Assembly (NCBI RefSeq): GCF_900168125.1
Contig: NZ_FUZF01000009.1
Coordinates: forward strand, 62,001 to 126,000
Direction: 5' to 3'
Origin: Sphingobacterium nematocida
GTDB taxonomy: Bacteria; Bacteroidota; Bacteroidia; Sphingobacteriales; Sphingobacteriaceae
DNA length: 64,000 bases
Shown here: one piece after another, positions 9,212 through 19,992 of the stretch
Layout: each line of letters starts with the position of its first letter
Numbering within the stretch: the first letter of the stretch is position 1
Made by a program: the position numbers and the translations under genes
The notes under the pieces: generated by a model
Told to the model about the DNA's origin: nothing
Seen by the model: only the letters and a program-made list of their open reading frames with translations
The model's database searches: none

Positions 9212-9233
9212 AGGCCTGCACTCCTGCAGGCCT
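9212..9233 (-). terminator. Terminator of the second NTF2-like gene
   Basis: AGGCCTGCA (9212-9220) and TGCAGGCCT (9225-9233) form a perfect 9-bp stem with a CTCC loop. The A-run at 9206-9211 gives a T-run on the minus strand. The S41 gene ends just upstream on the other strand. Confidence 0.85.
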
Positions 9234-9289
9234 AGGTTGAAACAAAACTCTTCCTGAATGAAATCCTCAGTTTGAGGATTCCTGAATGC

Positions 9290-9715
9290 TTATGGATATG
9301 TAGTTACTACTTTACTGACTTTCCATCCGTCTTGGGTCTGTATCATCGTGATATAGTCTATACGTGTGAATTTCTCAAATTTCATCGTTGCTTTACCTAC
9401 AGCAGTAGTACCTGCTTGATCCATGATCTCGTAGGTCGTCTTGCAGTTGTACACCAAACCTTTGTTGGCTTTTAGAAAGGCAAGGTATTCCGATCTGTTG
9501 GATGTCTGATTATTCACTGAATTGGAGTATTCAAAATCCGAAGTGTAGAGGTATTTATTGTATAGCGTATTGCCTGTAGATATTGTCTGAAGGTACGTCA
9601 GTGCAATAGCTTTACTATCTAACTTCTTAAGTGGATTAGCGTTTTCTGCTGCCGATGCATTCAATCCGAATGCCAATGTGAAAACAGTTGCGATGGTTGC
9701 GATAATCTTGTTCAT
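9290..9715 (-). CDS. Secreted NTF2/lumazine-binding-like protein, copy 2
   Basis: Paralogue of the protein at 6166-6591. It is also 141 residues, with signal peptide MNKIIATIATVFTLAFGLNA and the nearly identical blocks ATMKFEKFTR and DGWKV.KVVTTYP. Its upstream region repeats the promoter arrangement of copy 1 (TACTTTTG at 9774-9781, paired boxes at 9833 and 9854), but about 95 bp nearer the start codon. The gene behind it is not divergent, so the paired boxes can only reasonably serve this gene, which supports their role at copy 1 as well. Function unknown. Confidence 0.75.
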   Translation of the reverse strand: MNKIIATIATVFTLAFGLNASAAENANPLKKLDSKAIALTYLQTISTGNTLYNKYLYTSDFEYSNSVNNQTSNRSEYLAFLKANKGLVYNCKTTYEIMDQAGTTAVGKATMKFEKFTRIDYITMIQTQDGWKVSKVVTTYP

Positions 9716-9773
9716 GGTTGTAATTTCTTTAATTGTTATATTTTTTTAATTGTTGTTAGCTGTAATGTTGATT

Positions 9774-9781
9774 CAAAAGTA
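9774..9781 (-). promoter_or_regulatory. -7 promoter box of NTF2-like gene copy 2
   Basis: The minus strand reads TACTTTTG, matching TAnnTTTG, with no TTG at -33. The spacing to the proximal paired box (54 bp) is identical to copy 1. Confidence 0.6.
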
Positions 9782-9808
9782 GCGCAGAATAGGCAGGTAG
9801 GAAATGGA

Positions 9809-9866
9809 CTTTCGACCAAAGAGTTTTATTTTTCGGTGAAATTGGAGATTGGCTAGGTGAAAAAAG
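9809..9866 (-). promoter_or_regulatory. Conserved 58-bp upstream block with paired LytTR-like boxes, copy 2
   Basis: Same block as 6779-6836 with one mismatch. Boxes TCGGTGAAA (9833-9841) and TAGGTGAAA (9854-9862) are offset by 21 bp, and TTCGACCAAA lies at 9811-9820. Confidence 0.65.
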
Positions 9867-9895
9867 CGAGGAGGTTAATCAAATATGAAGGACAC

Positions 9896-9927
9896 AAAAA
9901 AGGCCTGTATTTCTGCAGACCTTTTTT
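9896..9927 (-). terminator. Terminator of the amino-acid permease gene
   Basis: AAAAAAGG-C-CTG (9896-9907) faces CAG-A-CCTTTTTT (9916-9927), a stem with one C/A mismatch and A- and T-runs at its ends. The T-run on the minus strand fits termination of the permease transcript. Confidence 0.75.
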
Positions 9928-9980
9928 AAATCAAACGCACATTGTTTGCGATTTTTTAAACTTTCTAAAATTTCGTTTAC

Positions 9981-11420
9981 TTATTGAGGCAATTTCTCTG
10001 TTCTTTGCTTACGGGCATTGACAATCAGGTAACTGACATACAAGAGGATCAACCATATCGGGATCAATTCGACGGAGATCTTCAAACCTGTAAACCACAT
10101 CATCACCAAAACTCCTAATAAGAACAAAAGGCATATCACATTACTAAAAGGGTAGAATAAACTTGGGAACAATGTCTTTTTCCCTTCTTTTATCTTCTGC
10201 TTTTTGAAATAGATATGGGTCCAGCTAATCATAATCCAATTAATGATCAGAGAGGACACGACTAGGGACATCAATATCTCCAATGCTTTTTCGGGTATAA
10301 GCTTGTTGACAACGATACAGATTGCCACCAAGGCTGCGGATACTAATATGGCTGCAGTAGGAGCGTGGTTCTTATTTACCCTGTTCAGAAACTTAGGAGC
10401 GTTACCTTGCTCGGCTAAACCATAAAGCATTCTGGAATTACTATACACCGAACTATTATACACCGACAAGGCCGCTGTAAGTACAATTAGATTAAGTACA
10501 TTGGCTATGATAGTGGTAAAGTAATAGGTCTTGCCAGACAGCGTAAACTGGTAGGAGTTAAGGGAGTTGAAGACTTCCACAAAAGGACTTGTGTCCGCAT
10601 TAATACTGCGCCAAGGCATTAATGAAAATAGAATAAACAAGGCACCTACATAGAAAATAAGGATACGGATCAAAACCTGATTGGTCGCTCTAGGGATATT
10701 TTTTTCTGGATTCTCGGCCTCAGCGGCCGTGATCCCAACAAGTTCGAGTCCACCAAATGAAAACATGATCATCACTAATGCTGCCAGGAGTCCATGATAA
10801 CTGCCATCCTCGGCCATACCCAACCACCCTTTAGGGAAGAAGCCGCCATCGTTATAAAGGTTTGCCACAGTCGCCGTCTCGCCTCCTGATCCAGAGATAA
10901 GTAGGTATGTTCCAAAGATAATCATAGCAATAATAGCCACGACTTTGATGATTGAAAACCAGAACTCCGTCTCTCCATATACCTTTACCGATGCCAAGTT
11001 GATGGCATTGACCACAATAAAAAAGAAGAGACTGGATGCCCATAATGGAACTTCGGGCCACCAAAACTGTACGTATACGCCGATAGCTGTCAGCTCGGCC
11101 ATACTGACGAGAATGTAAAGTACCCAATAATTCCAGCCGGATGCATAACCTGCAAACCCGCCCCAGTATTTGTTGGCAAAGAAGGAAAAGCTTCCAGAGA
11201 CAGGTTCGTCTACCACCATTTCTCCCAGCTGCCGCATAATGAAAAATGCAATAATGCCGGCAATAGCATATCCTAATAGTACCGAGGGGCCTGCTAATAC
11301 GGCAGCTTTTCCGATGCCCAGAAATAAACCAGTACCTATAGCACCGCCTAAGGCGATAAGCTGGATGTGTCTATTGGTAAGTCCCCGTTTTAATTTTTGA
11401 TCTTTATTATTATCGTTCAC
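9981..11420 (-). CDS. Amino-acid permease, APC superfamily (AAT type)
   Basis: This 479-residue integral membrane protein starts with the family signature LKRGLTNRHIQLIALGGAIG, followed by GTGLFLG, and has about twelve hydrophobic helices. The first helix carries the GGAIGTG substrate-binding turn and helix 6 carries FSFGGLELVGI. Relatives are proton-coupled importers such as those for D-alanine/D-serine/glycine, proline or aromatic amino acids; the exact substrate cannot be read. It starts 8 bp after the plug-protein gene, so the two are probably co-transcribed, although a functional link is not obvious. Confidence 0.9.
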   Translation of the reverse strand: MNDNNKDQKLKRGLTNRHIQLIALGGAIGTGLFLGIGKAAVLAGPSVLLGYAIAGIIAFFIMRQLGEMVVDEPVSGSFSFFANKYWGGFAGYASGWNYWVLYILVSMAELTAIGVYVQFWWPEVPLWASSLFFFIVVNAINLASVKVYGETEFWFSIIKVVAIIAMIIFGTYLLISGSGGETATVANLYNDGGFFPKGWLGMAEDGSYHGLLAALVMIMFSFGGLELVGITAAEAENPEKNIPRATNQVLIRILIFYVGALFILFSLMPWRSINADTSPFVEVFNSLNSYQFTLSGKTYYFTTIIANVLNLIVLTAALSVYNSSVYSNSRMLYGLAEQGNAPKFLNRVNKNHAPTAAILVSAALVAICIVVNKLIPEKALEILMSLVVSSLIINWIMISWTHIYFKKQKIKEGKKTLFPSLFYPFSNVICLLFLLGVLVMMWFTGLKISVELIPIWLILLYVSYLIVNARKQRTEKLPQ

Positions 11421-11428
11421 GATCTTGG

Positions 11429-12748
11429 TTAGTTTTTGTTTTCTTTATTATTAATAGAAGCCGACCCTACACCTAACAACTCATCCCAGTAGGTTCCTGT
11501 GCGACGGTAGTAGACCAGAATCTGGTAATCATTTCCGGTCTGAAAATGGCTACCCGAAAAAGCATCCGTAACGGTATTGCCATCGGGCGTGACTAGAACA
11601 TACTCATAGTCATAAAGTCCCTGTTTTAACTTTAGTGTTACTTCCCATTTTTGATTTTTAACATTGTATTTTAACTGGTTATTCGGGCTGTGTTGATAGT
11701 TGTTGAATCCACCCACTACATAAATAGAACCTCCTACATTTTCCTTTGTCTGTAGGGAAAATGTAACGTCTGCATAATCGCCGCTGATGTCCTCCTGACC
11801 GTAATCCAGATTGCGTATATAGAATTTACCGTTCTCATCGTAAGTAGTCGCGTAGGTCTCGCCATTATTGTCCTTGTCCGTAAACAACAATACGTCGACG
11901 AGACTGTCTATTTGGATATCTTGAATCTGAGCCGAGCCTCCTTTGAAGGAGCGTAAATCGGCATATCGAAACTCGTTATTGCCGAGAAAATCAAGGGTTT
12001 CGCTATTGTTATATTTGATTTCGCTGGTTCCTATAAACATTGGGGTCCTAAGAACCATTGCATTGTCGGGACGTTGGTTCTGCATGACATGTATCTGTAT
12101 ATCTCTGTGGGGATTGGAAATAGTCAGCCCTGTTTTGATGGTTACATTTAACTTTTGATTGGTGAGGCGTTTGTTCGCAAAACTAGAGGCCAGCACCTGG
12201 CTTTCGATTGCGACGAGTGGTTTTACTACGTAAAATCTACGCGTCAGAATGAGTCTTTGCTTGTCGGCATCTTCATACACTTTGAGTAGAAAATTGCCCG
12301 CTACCTTGGGCCTTACGTATTCATTTGGAAATACCGTCTTGTAATGGGTGTAGGGCTGTAGGGTACCTTGAGACTGTTGAGTCTCCACAATTCGGTCTTC
12401 GTTGTACCCTTCGGCATAGTCTAGGGAAGATAGACGGCTCGGTGTCCAATCGGCATTGCAATGCTCAATACTGTAATAATAACTCCGCACGTCGGCTCGC
12501 AGATCATCAAATGACAGCTTTAAAAGTTCGGCATCTCCTAGGGTATATATGGGGAGCTGACTCTCCTTGCCAATAGGATAGAGTTGCACCGACTTTATGT
12601 CGTTAATATAGTTGACATCTTTATACAGCAATTCCTGTTTTGGAGACTGCTCGACATACACGCGTTTTTTTTTCTTCTTCTGGGCTTGAGTCACCAACGC
12701 CATCGGCAAAAGAAGGAAAAGGACAAAAAATGGTTTGACTTTAAACAT
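11429..12748 (-). CDS. Type IX secretion plug protein-like (DUF5103)
   Basis: This 439-residue protein has a signal peptide (MFKVKPFFVLFLLLPMALVTQA), then a KKKKKR patch. The body matches the former DUF5103 family: VNYINDIKSVQLYP near the start, YYYSIEHCNADW, and a C-terminal beta domain near VVGGFNNYQHSPNNQL. Members of this family were found as the periplasmic plug bound to the SprA translocon of the type IX secretion system. No other T9SS gene is in the window, as expected because T9SS genes are scattered. The assignment rests on recognised family pattern, not on a search. Confidence 0.72.
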   Translation of the reverse strand: MFKVKPFFVLFLLLPMALVTQAQKKKKKRVYVEQSPKQELLYKDVNYINDIKSVQLYPIGKESQLPIYTLGDAELLKLSFDDLRADVRSYYYSIEHCNADWTPSRLSSLDYAEGYNEDRIVETQQSQGTLQPYTHYKTVFPNEYVRPKVAGNFLLKVYEDADKQRLILTRRFYVVKPLVAIESQVLASSFANKRLTNQKLNVTIKTGLTISNPHRDIQIHVMQNQRPDNAMVLRTPMFIGTSEIKYNNSETLDFLGNNEFRYADLRSFKGGSAQIQDIQIDSLVDVLLFTDKDNNGETYATTYDENGKFYIRNLDYGQEDISGDYADVTFSLQTKENVGGSIYVVGGFNNYQHSPNNQLKYNVKNQKWEVTLKLKQGLYDYEYVLVTPDGNTVTDAFSGSHFQTGNDYQILVYYRRTGTYWDELLGVGSASINNKENKN

Positions 12749-12784
12749 AAGAAGAGTTGACGCTCATAGCGGGTCTATACACTG

Positions 12785-13192
12785 TTATTTCATTTGTACG
12801 ATACGATCTACAATATACTTGGTATTGCCCCGCCAAGGTATAACCCCGTGGTATTCTTTATAATGTAGATCGAAAAACTTGCCGCTATTGGCCTCTAATT
12901 GATTGAATATAGAATCGTTCTCGACAGAGAAAACAAACTCGTTGCTGGTCAATGCACCAGCTCTTCCACTTCCGAAACCCTCTTGAATCAACTTGCCTTC
13001 GTAGGTCTTGAAGAGGTTTCCTTTTTTTACAGCATAGTTGAGATAGCCTGACTTGACACCTTCGCCAAATACGAAATAGTATTTAAAATAGACAACACCA
13101 CTACCTATTAATACTATTACTAGAAGTGTCCATCCTAAAAAGCTCTTTAACTTAGATCCTCTTTTTTTAGGGGTAAGATTTGTATCCGTCAT
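12785..13192 (-). CDS. Membrane-anchored protein of unknown function
   Basis: This 135-residue protein has a basic N-terminus (KKRGSKLKSF), one membrane helix (about residues 17-37) and a short extracytoplasmic domain containing GNLFKTYEGKLIQEGFGSG. Similar small proteins are widespread in Bacteroidota, and I recall some being labelled '6-phosphogluconate dehydrogenase', which this sequence does not support because it has no Rossmann fold and is far too short. It lies between dapA and the plug gene, 36 bp before the latter. Confidence 0.7.
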   Translation of the reverse strand: MTDTNLTPKKRGSKLKSFLGWTLLVIVLIGSGVVYFKYYFVFGEGVKSGYLNYAVKKGNLFKTYEGKLIQEGFGSGRAGALTSNEFVFSVENDSIFNQLEANSGKFFDLHYKEYHGVIPWRGNTKYIVDRIVQMK

Positions 13193-13261
13193 ATCTATTA
13201 AACCATTACTTGATAGATTAAAGATACTAGAATGTTTATAATAATGAAAAAAACGATGTTA

Positions 13262-13314
13262 AAAAAAACTGTATCCTATGTTTACTTACCGCCAACATAG
13301 GATACAGTTTTTTT
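13262..13314 (-). terminator. Terminator of dapA
   Basis: A 21-bp perfect stem (13262-13282 with 13294-13314) encloses an 11-nt loop and has A and T tails at its ends, so it can work in both directions. It ends the ligA-dapA transcript. Confidence 0.88.
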
Positions 13315-13328
13315 ATAAATATTGACAA

Positions 13329-14207
13329 TTAAGACAACACTTTCATCTCGGCATCTATCGCTGACTTAGTCTTGTCACTGACAGGAACCAATGGAAGACG
13401 TAGTGCGTCCTGACCAATTTGGATACGATTTAGAATGTACTTGACCCCAGCTGGATTACCTTCAACAAAGCATAAATCGGTAATACGAAGCAATTTACTA
13501 TGCACACTTCTAGCTTCGGCATACCTACCTTCACTACACAGTTTCGTTAGTGTGGACACCAAACGAGGGTAGGCATTTCCAACTACAGATATGACGCCAA
13601 CAGCCCCCATAGCCATCATAGGAAGCGTCACTGGATCATCGCCTGATATCAGTACGAATCCCTCTGGCTTGTCTCTTAATATTTCTGAAAACTGAGCAAA
13701 GTTGCCCGACGCCTCTTTGATAGCGACGATATTGGAAAAGTCATTCGCCAGTCGGAGAGTGGTCTCGGCAGTCATATTGCTTCCGGTACGTCCAGGCACA
13801 TTGTACAGAATTACCGGTAGTTTAGAAGCTTCTGCTATAGCTTTATAATGTTGATAAATCCCTTCTTGAGTTGGCTTGTTGTAGTACGGAGATACAGAGA
13901 GTATTGCACAATATCCCGTATTATCAAATTCTTCAATCTGATGTACGGTTTCCATCGTATTATTGCCACCTATGCCTGCGACCAAAGGTACTCGGCCATT
14001 TACTTTTTCGGCTGTAAATTTCCAGATCTTCTTTCGTTCCTCAGAGTTTAATGTCGCCGTCTCTCCAGTGGTGCCTAGTGACACTAAGTAATTCATTCCT
14101 TCATTGATCTGTAGCTCTATTAATTGTGCTAAAGCTTCAAAATCAATTGTTCCATCTGCATTAAATGGGGTAACCAATGCTACACCCGCGCCCTGAATCT
14201 CATTCAT
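13329..14207 (-). CDS. dapA: 4-hydroxy-tetrahydrodipicolinate synthase
   Basis: The protein has 292 residues, normal family length. It condenses pyruvate with aspartate semialdehyde in lysine and diaminopimelate synthesis, in the cytoplasm. The GTTGE motif, the Tyr of LYNVPGRTG and the Schiff-base Lys of VAIKEASGN are all present, as is the C-terminal helical part. It is 36 bp downstream of ligA on the same strand and followed by a strong terminator, so the two are probably one transcript. Confidence 0.96.
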   Translation of the reverse strand: MNEIQGAGVALVTPFNADGTIDFEALAQLIELQINEGMNYLVSLGTTGETATLNSEERKKIWKFTAEKVNGRVPLVAGIGGNNTMETVHQIEEFDNTGYCAILSVSPYYNKPTQEGIYQHYKAIAEASKLPVILYNVPGRTGSNMTAETTLRLANDFSNIVAIKEASGNFAQFSEILRDKPEGFVLISGDDPVTLPMMAMGAVGVISVVGNAYPRLVSTLTKLCSEGRYAEARSVHSKLLRITDLCFVEGNPAGVKYILNRIQIGQDALRLPLVPVSDKTKSAIDAEMKVLS

Positions 14208-14243
14208 TTTTGTTGATACTTATTTTAATTATGTTATAAGTTA

Positions 14244-16346
<2,103 letters not shown>

Positions 16347-16365
16347 GCAGCTATCGTCGCATTCG

Positions 16366-17406
16366 TTATTTGTCCCTTAAAGGGAAATTATTTGCAGGCA
16401 AGTCTGAGAAACGCTGCATTTTGTTCACATAATGCTCCCAAATGATGCATTTTTTGTAAAGACCAACTTTGTTGTAAGTTGAAGGAGTTTTTTTTCGTTT
16501 TGCCGCGCTTCTAAAGAAATTCAGGAAAAAGTACTGATGCGCTCTGCTGATGGCCCAAGCGTCTCTTGGTTTTCCTTCAATCAGAAAATGTATCAGCGCA
16601 ATAAGATCCAACCAAAGACGAGCAAATATCACCCATAAAGCTGACCAAAAGGACAGGTTCTTTTGGAGCATAACCAGGTTATTCCTAAAGTTTAGATAAG
16701 TCTTTTTAGGATTACTGGTATTGAGTGTCCCACCTCCGACATGATAGACGGTACTCTGCGGACAGTAGCCTATTCTGTAACCCAGTTTTTTCAATCGCCA
16801 GCAGAGATCTATTTCTTCCATGTGCGCAAAAAAATCTGCGTCAAAGCCTTGAACTTCTCTCCAGGCATCTGATTTTATAAATAGGGCAGCACCTGTGGCC
16901 CAAAACACTTCTTTTGCTGTATCATATTGACCGGAGTCGATCTCGACCGTATTTAAGATACGGCCACGACAGAAGGGGTATCCATAGACGTCCATGTAAC
17001 CGCCGGCAGCTCCCGCATGCTCAAAATACTCTTTTTGGTGAAAGGAGCGTATTTTGGGCTGAGCAGCGACGAAGGACTCTTTGATCATCATTTCGATGAC
17101 GGGCTCGATCCATCCAGGACTGACTTCGACATCCGAGTTCAACAGTACGTAGTACTCGGAATCGACTTGCTCGAGGATTCTATTGTATCCACCTGCGAAA
17201 CCAAGATTTTCCGTATTTTGGATAATCCGAATCTGTGGAAAATTAGCCCGCACGAAATCGATGGAATCGTCGGATGAGGCATTGTCGCCCAGTATAAATT
17301 CTATATTAGGGTAGGTACTGTTGTATACAGATGGCAAAAACTTTTCTAAGAAATATTTGCCATTCCAGTTTAATATTACAACGGCTACCTTAGGGTATTG
17401 TGTCAT
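16366..17406 (-). CDS. Family 2 glycosyltransferase
   Basis: The protein has 346 residues with a GT-A fold: VAVVILNWNGKYFLEKFLPS at the start, NASSDDSIDF for nucleotide binding, LLNSDVEV as the DxD-like motif, and HMEEIDLCWRLKKLGY for the acceptor and catalytic part, like rhamnosyltransferase-type enzymes. The tail after residue 250 is hydrophobic and may associate with the membrane. Its start overlaps the upstream acyltransferase stop by 4 bp, so both are translated together and probably build a surface lipid or polysaccharide. Confidence 0.88.
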   Translation of the reverse strand: MTQYPKVAVVILNWNGKYFLEKFLPSVYNSTYPNIEFILGDNASSDDSIDFVRANFPQIRIIQNTENLGFAGGYNRILEQVDSEYYVLLNSDVEVSPGWIEPVIEMMIKESFVAAQPKIRSFHQKEYFEHAGAAGGYMDVYGYPFCRGRILNTVEIDSGQYDTAKEVFWATGAALFIKSDAWREVQGFDADFFAHMEEIDLCWRLKKLGYRIGYCPQSTVYHVGGGTLNTSNPKKTYLNFRNNLVMLQKNLSFWSALWVIFARLWLDLIALIHFLIEGKPRDAWAISRAHQYFFLNFFRSAAKRKKTPSTYNKVGLYKKCIIWEHYVNKMQRFSDLPANNFPLRDK

Positions 17407-18275
17407 GCTTTATCTTTTCGCTGTCTTTTCCATCTATTATGTGACCATAGCCAATAGGCCGGCGTATCACGTATGATCTGCTCGGTAAATTCATTATGAA
17501 TTTTCGTGATTTCGTGATCCGCACACATAGATGGCGTTTCTACTAAAGTGGTAAATTTACAAAAATAATATCCTCTTTTTGCCTTTCGTCCGATATGGCA
17601 AAAAACAACAGGATTATTCGTCAACTTGGCTATACGCTCGGTACCGGTATACACTAATGTCTCTTGATTGAGAAAAGTCATGTAATAATCTGAATCCTGG
17701 TACATAGGGGTCTGATCGGCCACAAACATACTAATATGCGGTGTGTTTTTGAGTCGTACGATGTGTCTTAAAATCTGCTTCATCGGAACCATGGTAGCGC
17801 CGAATCGCGTTCGGACACCATTATATATCTGATTGATATCCTCGTTGTTTAACGGCTTATAGATAACGAGTCTAGCAAACTCTGTCATCAGTGATAATCG
17901 ATGTATACCGAGTTCCCAGTTGCCGTAATGCGCGGTAACACCGATGACCGCTTTGCCCGCATCGAAATGTCTATATACCTCCTCCGGATTAAGAAGTTCG
18001 ATGCGCTTTTCTACATCCGCCTTGTTGATGCTGAACATCTTTACTACTTCGACAATAATGTCTGGAAAGTAACGGTAGAACTGCTTGGCGATGGTCTGGA
18101 TCTCGGCTTCGGTTTTTTCCGGGAATGAGTTCCGTAGATTTTTGAAGACGATCTTTTTTCGGTAACCGAGAACATGATAAATCAAAAAATACAATACATC
18201 TGAGATCCCATATAACATCCAAAAAGGCATCCTGGACATCATCTGTAAAACAAAATGTAATATACTTTTCTTCAT
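17403..18275 (-). CDS. LpxL/HtrB-type lipid acyltransferase
   Basis: This 290-residue protein has an N-terminal membrane helix region and the acyltransferase motif HYGNWE (HX4E), followed by the family's RTRFGATMVP and VADQTP blocks. Relatives add a secondary acyl chain to lipid A or transfer acyl groups to other lipids at the inner membrane. The downstream glycosyltransferase overlaps it by 4 bp. The precise acceptor is not readable. Confidence 0.88.
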   Translation of the reverse strand: MKKSILHFVLQMMSRMPFWMLYGISDVLYFLIYHVLGYRKKIVFKNLRNSFPEKTEAEIQTIAKQFYRYFPDIIVEVVKMFSINKADVEKRIELLNPEEVYRHFDAGKAVIGVTAHYGNWELGIHRLSLMTEFARLVIYKPLNNEDINQIYNGVRTRFGATMVPMKQILRHIVRLKNTPHISMFVADQTPMYQDSDYYMTFLNQETLVYTGTERIAKLTNNPVVFCHIGRKAKRGYYFCKFTTLVETPSMCADHEITKIHNEFTEQIIRDTPAYWLWSHNRWKRQRKDKA

Positions 18276-18359
18276 CTATAGCGATCGTGACGTTTTAAGT
18301 TACGCAAACTTAGAGAAAATGCTTAGCATTCGCCAGTACCTATCCATAAAAACTTTCAT

Positions 18360-18374
18360 GATCCGCCAGCTGGC
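18360..18374. repeat. REP-like palindrome, truncated copy
   Basis: GATCCGCCAGCTGGC, preceded by ACTTTCAT, matches the left arm and centre of the palindrome family; the right arm is lost. It lies between the divergent acyltransferase and WbqC genes. Confidence 0.55.
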
Positions 18375-18451
18375 TCGAGGCGCTTGTTTTATGATAAAGG
18401 ATTAAATACTATTACTAAGCTTTTTGTATCGGAAATATCCCTAAATAACAT

Positions 18452-18459
18452 TAGTTTTG
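18452..18459 (+). promoter_or_regulatory. Candidate -7 box of the WbqC gene
   Basis: TAGTTTTG fits TAnnTTTG and lies 28 bp before the start codon. The nearest TTTG (18423-18426) is 25 bp upstream, slightly too far for a good -33 element. Confidence 0.4.
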
Positions 18460-18487
18460 CGTACAAATTCAAAATTATAGTTAAAAA

Positions 18488-19099
18488 ATGTCTATCCCTG
18501 TTCTATTATCTGCAAATTATCTTCCACCGGTATCGTATTTTCATGCTATTGCACAAAATCCTGTAGATATCCTTTTAGATCAGCACGAGCATTTTCCGAA
18601 ACAAACCTATAGGAGTAGAACACATATAGCTACGGCCAATGGGATATTGGATCTATTCATCCCGATACAGCATGGAAGGAAGGAACATGTGGCCATGAAA
18701 GAGGTCAAGATAAGCTATGACCATGACTGGCAACGCTTACACTGGTCTAGTATACAGACGGCGTATCGTAGCTCGGCATATTTTGAGTACTACGAAGATG
18801 CATTCGCTCCATTCTATGAAAAGAAGTACGATTATCTTTTTGATTTTAATCTCGAGCAGTTGCAAGTAGTACTGCGATTGTTAAAGATCCAGAGAGAAAT
18901 AAAACGTACGGAGTCTTACGAAGAAAGCTATCCCGAGGCATTGGATTTTAGAAAATCAATCCACCCCAAAAGGCCTTCTGTCTATCCTAATCCCAAAGTA
19001 TATTATCAGGTATTCGAAGACAGAACAGGATTTCAGCCACAGGTGAGTATCATCGACTTACTGTTCAACCAAGGACCACAAAGTAAAATGTTTTTATAG
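18488..19099 (+). CDS. WbqC family protein
   Basis: The protein has 203 residues and the WbqC family pattern: LLSANYLPPVSYF at the start, LFIPIQHGRK, and the HWSSIQTAYRSSAYFEYY block. Family members occur in polysaccharide gene clusters and in conserved Bacteroidota loci; some are thought to act in sugar or glycopeptide assembly, but the reaction is not established. No signal peptide, so probably cytoplasmic. It stands alone in this orientation with its own likely promoter. Confidence 0.85.
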   Translation: MSIPVLLSANYLPPVSYFHAIAQNPVDILLDQHEHFPKQTYRSRTHIATANGILDLFIPIQHGRKEHVAMKEVKISYDHDWQRLHWSSIQTAYRSSAYFEYYEDAFAPFYEKKYDYLFDFNLEQLQVVLRLLKIQREIKRTESYEESYPEALDFRKSIHPKRPSVYPNPKVYYQVFEDRTGFQPQVSIIDLLFNQGPQSKMFL

Positions 19100-19191
19100 T
19101 CTTTAACAACTCGTTTTCATTCTAAAACTATAAGTCCATGTCGTTGTTATAATAGGGATAGAAACCGTTAAGGTATTTTTATTTTAGAACA

Positions 19192-19839
19192 ATGAATCGG
19201 ATTTTACTAATTTTACTACTCATCAGCTTGTCTGTACGACTGATGGCTCAGACAGGTGCGGATACAATTCACTACAAAAAAGTGTACTATTTTGCAGGAA
19301 CCGGACTGGGGATCCCGCTCGGAAAAACAAAGGAAGTACTATCGCCAAAGCTCTTTGTGGGCAGTATGGGACTCGATATTACGCTGAAAAACCCTAAATA
19401 CTATCTGTATCCCGCACTGTACATGTTGTCTTTCAAATACGATCAAAAGAATGTGGATCCAGATTTTAATACGATCATAGAAAATGGCTTATCGAGTTTT
19501 TACATGCTCAGCCTAGCGGCTGGGAGCAGAAGGCAATTTGAAAGACTGAATACGTATGTCTATCTCGGGCCCACAATCGGATTGGCCAGTGAACCCCGAT
19601 CTAATCTGGTGGGAGATGTTGTGAAGGTAGAATACCTTCGCTCAATCGCTTTTGGCACAAAACTGGGCGTAGGGGCGGACTATAAGTTTAAAGGCTTTTT
19701 CTTAGGAACAGAGATCGGCTACATGTATAATGTAAACAAAGTAGAGGGCCAACCATTTCACGTCTTAACTTTTATGGTCGGATTGAAATCGGATATAACA
19801 CGATTGAGCGACAAGGTGGTGGATATCCTAGCACCCTAG
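19192..19839 (+). CDS. Small outer-membrane beta-barrel-like protein
   Basis: This 215-residue protein has a signal peptide (MNRILLILLLISLSVRLMAQ) and then alternating hydrophobic/aromatic strands such as VYYFAGTGLGIPLGK, YVYLGPTIGLAS and FFLGTEIGYMYNV, as in 8-strand OmpA/opacity-type barrels. No specific family is recognised. The first small-RNA-like element begins about 5 bp after its stop codon; without a separate terminator it could also sit in this gene's 3' UTR. Confidence 0.6.
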   Translation: MNRILLILLLISLSVRLMAQTGADTIHYKKVYYFAGTGLGIPLGKTKEVLSPKLFVGSMGLDITLKNPKYYLYPALYMLSFKYDQKNVDPDFNTIIENGLSSFYMLSLAAGSRRQFERLNTYVYLGPTIGLASEPRSNLVGDVVKVEYLRSIAFGTKLGVGADYKFKGFFLGTEIGYMYNVNKVEGQPFHVLTFMVGLKSDITRLSDKVVDILAP

Positions 19840-19843
19840 TCTT

Positions 19844-19992
19844 TTGTTAAAAAATGTTAAGGCATGCCAGTTTATGTAATTTTAAAAAAAAGTGGACGTT
19901 ATTAAGGGGAATATAAAATTCATAATTTCATATTTAGGTTAATAATTGGTTTGGTAAATCCTGGAGTTCCCCGCTTCAGGATTTTTCTTTTT
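19844..19992 (+). ncRNA. Candidate small RNA element, copy A
   Basis: The order is: TTGTTAAAAAATGTTAA (19844-19860), a -7-like TAATTTTA (19877-19884), a 40-nt core (19919-19958) identical in copies B and C, and a hairpin TCCTGGAG...CTTCAGGA (19959-19981) with a long T-run. The predicted transcript is about 100 nt from near 19890. No open frame runs through it. Family unknown to me. Confidence 0.62.
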
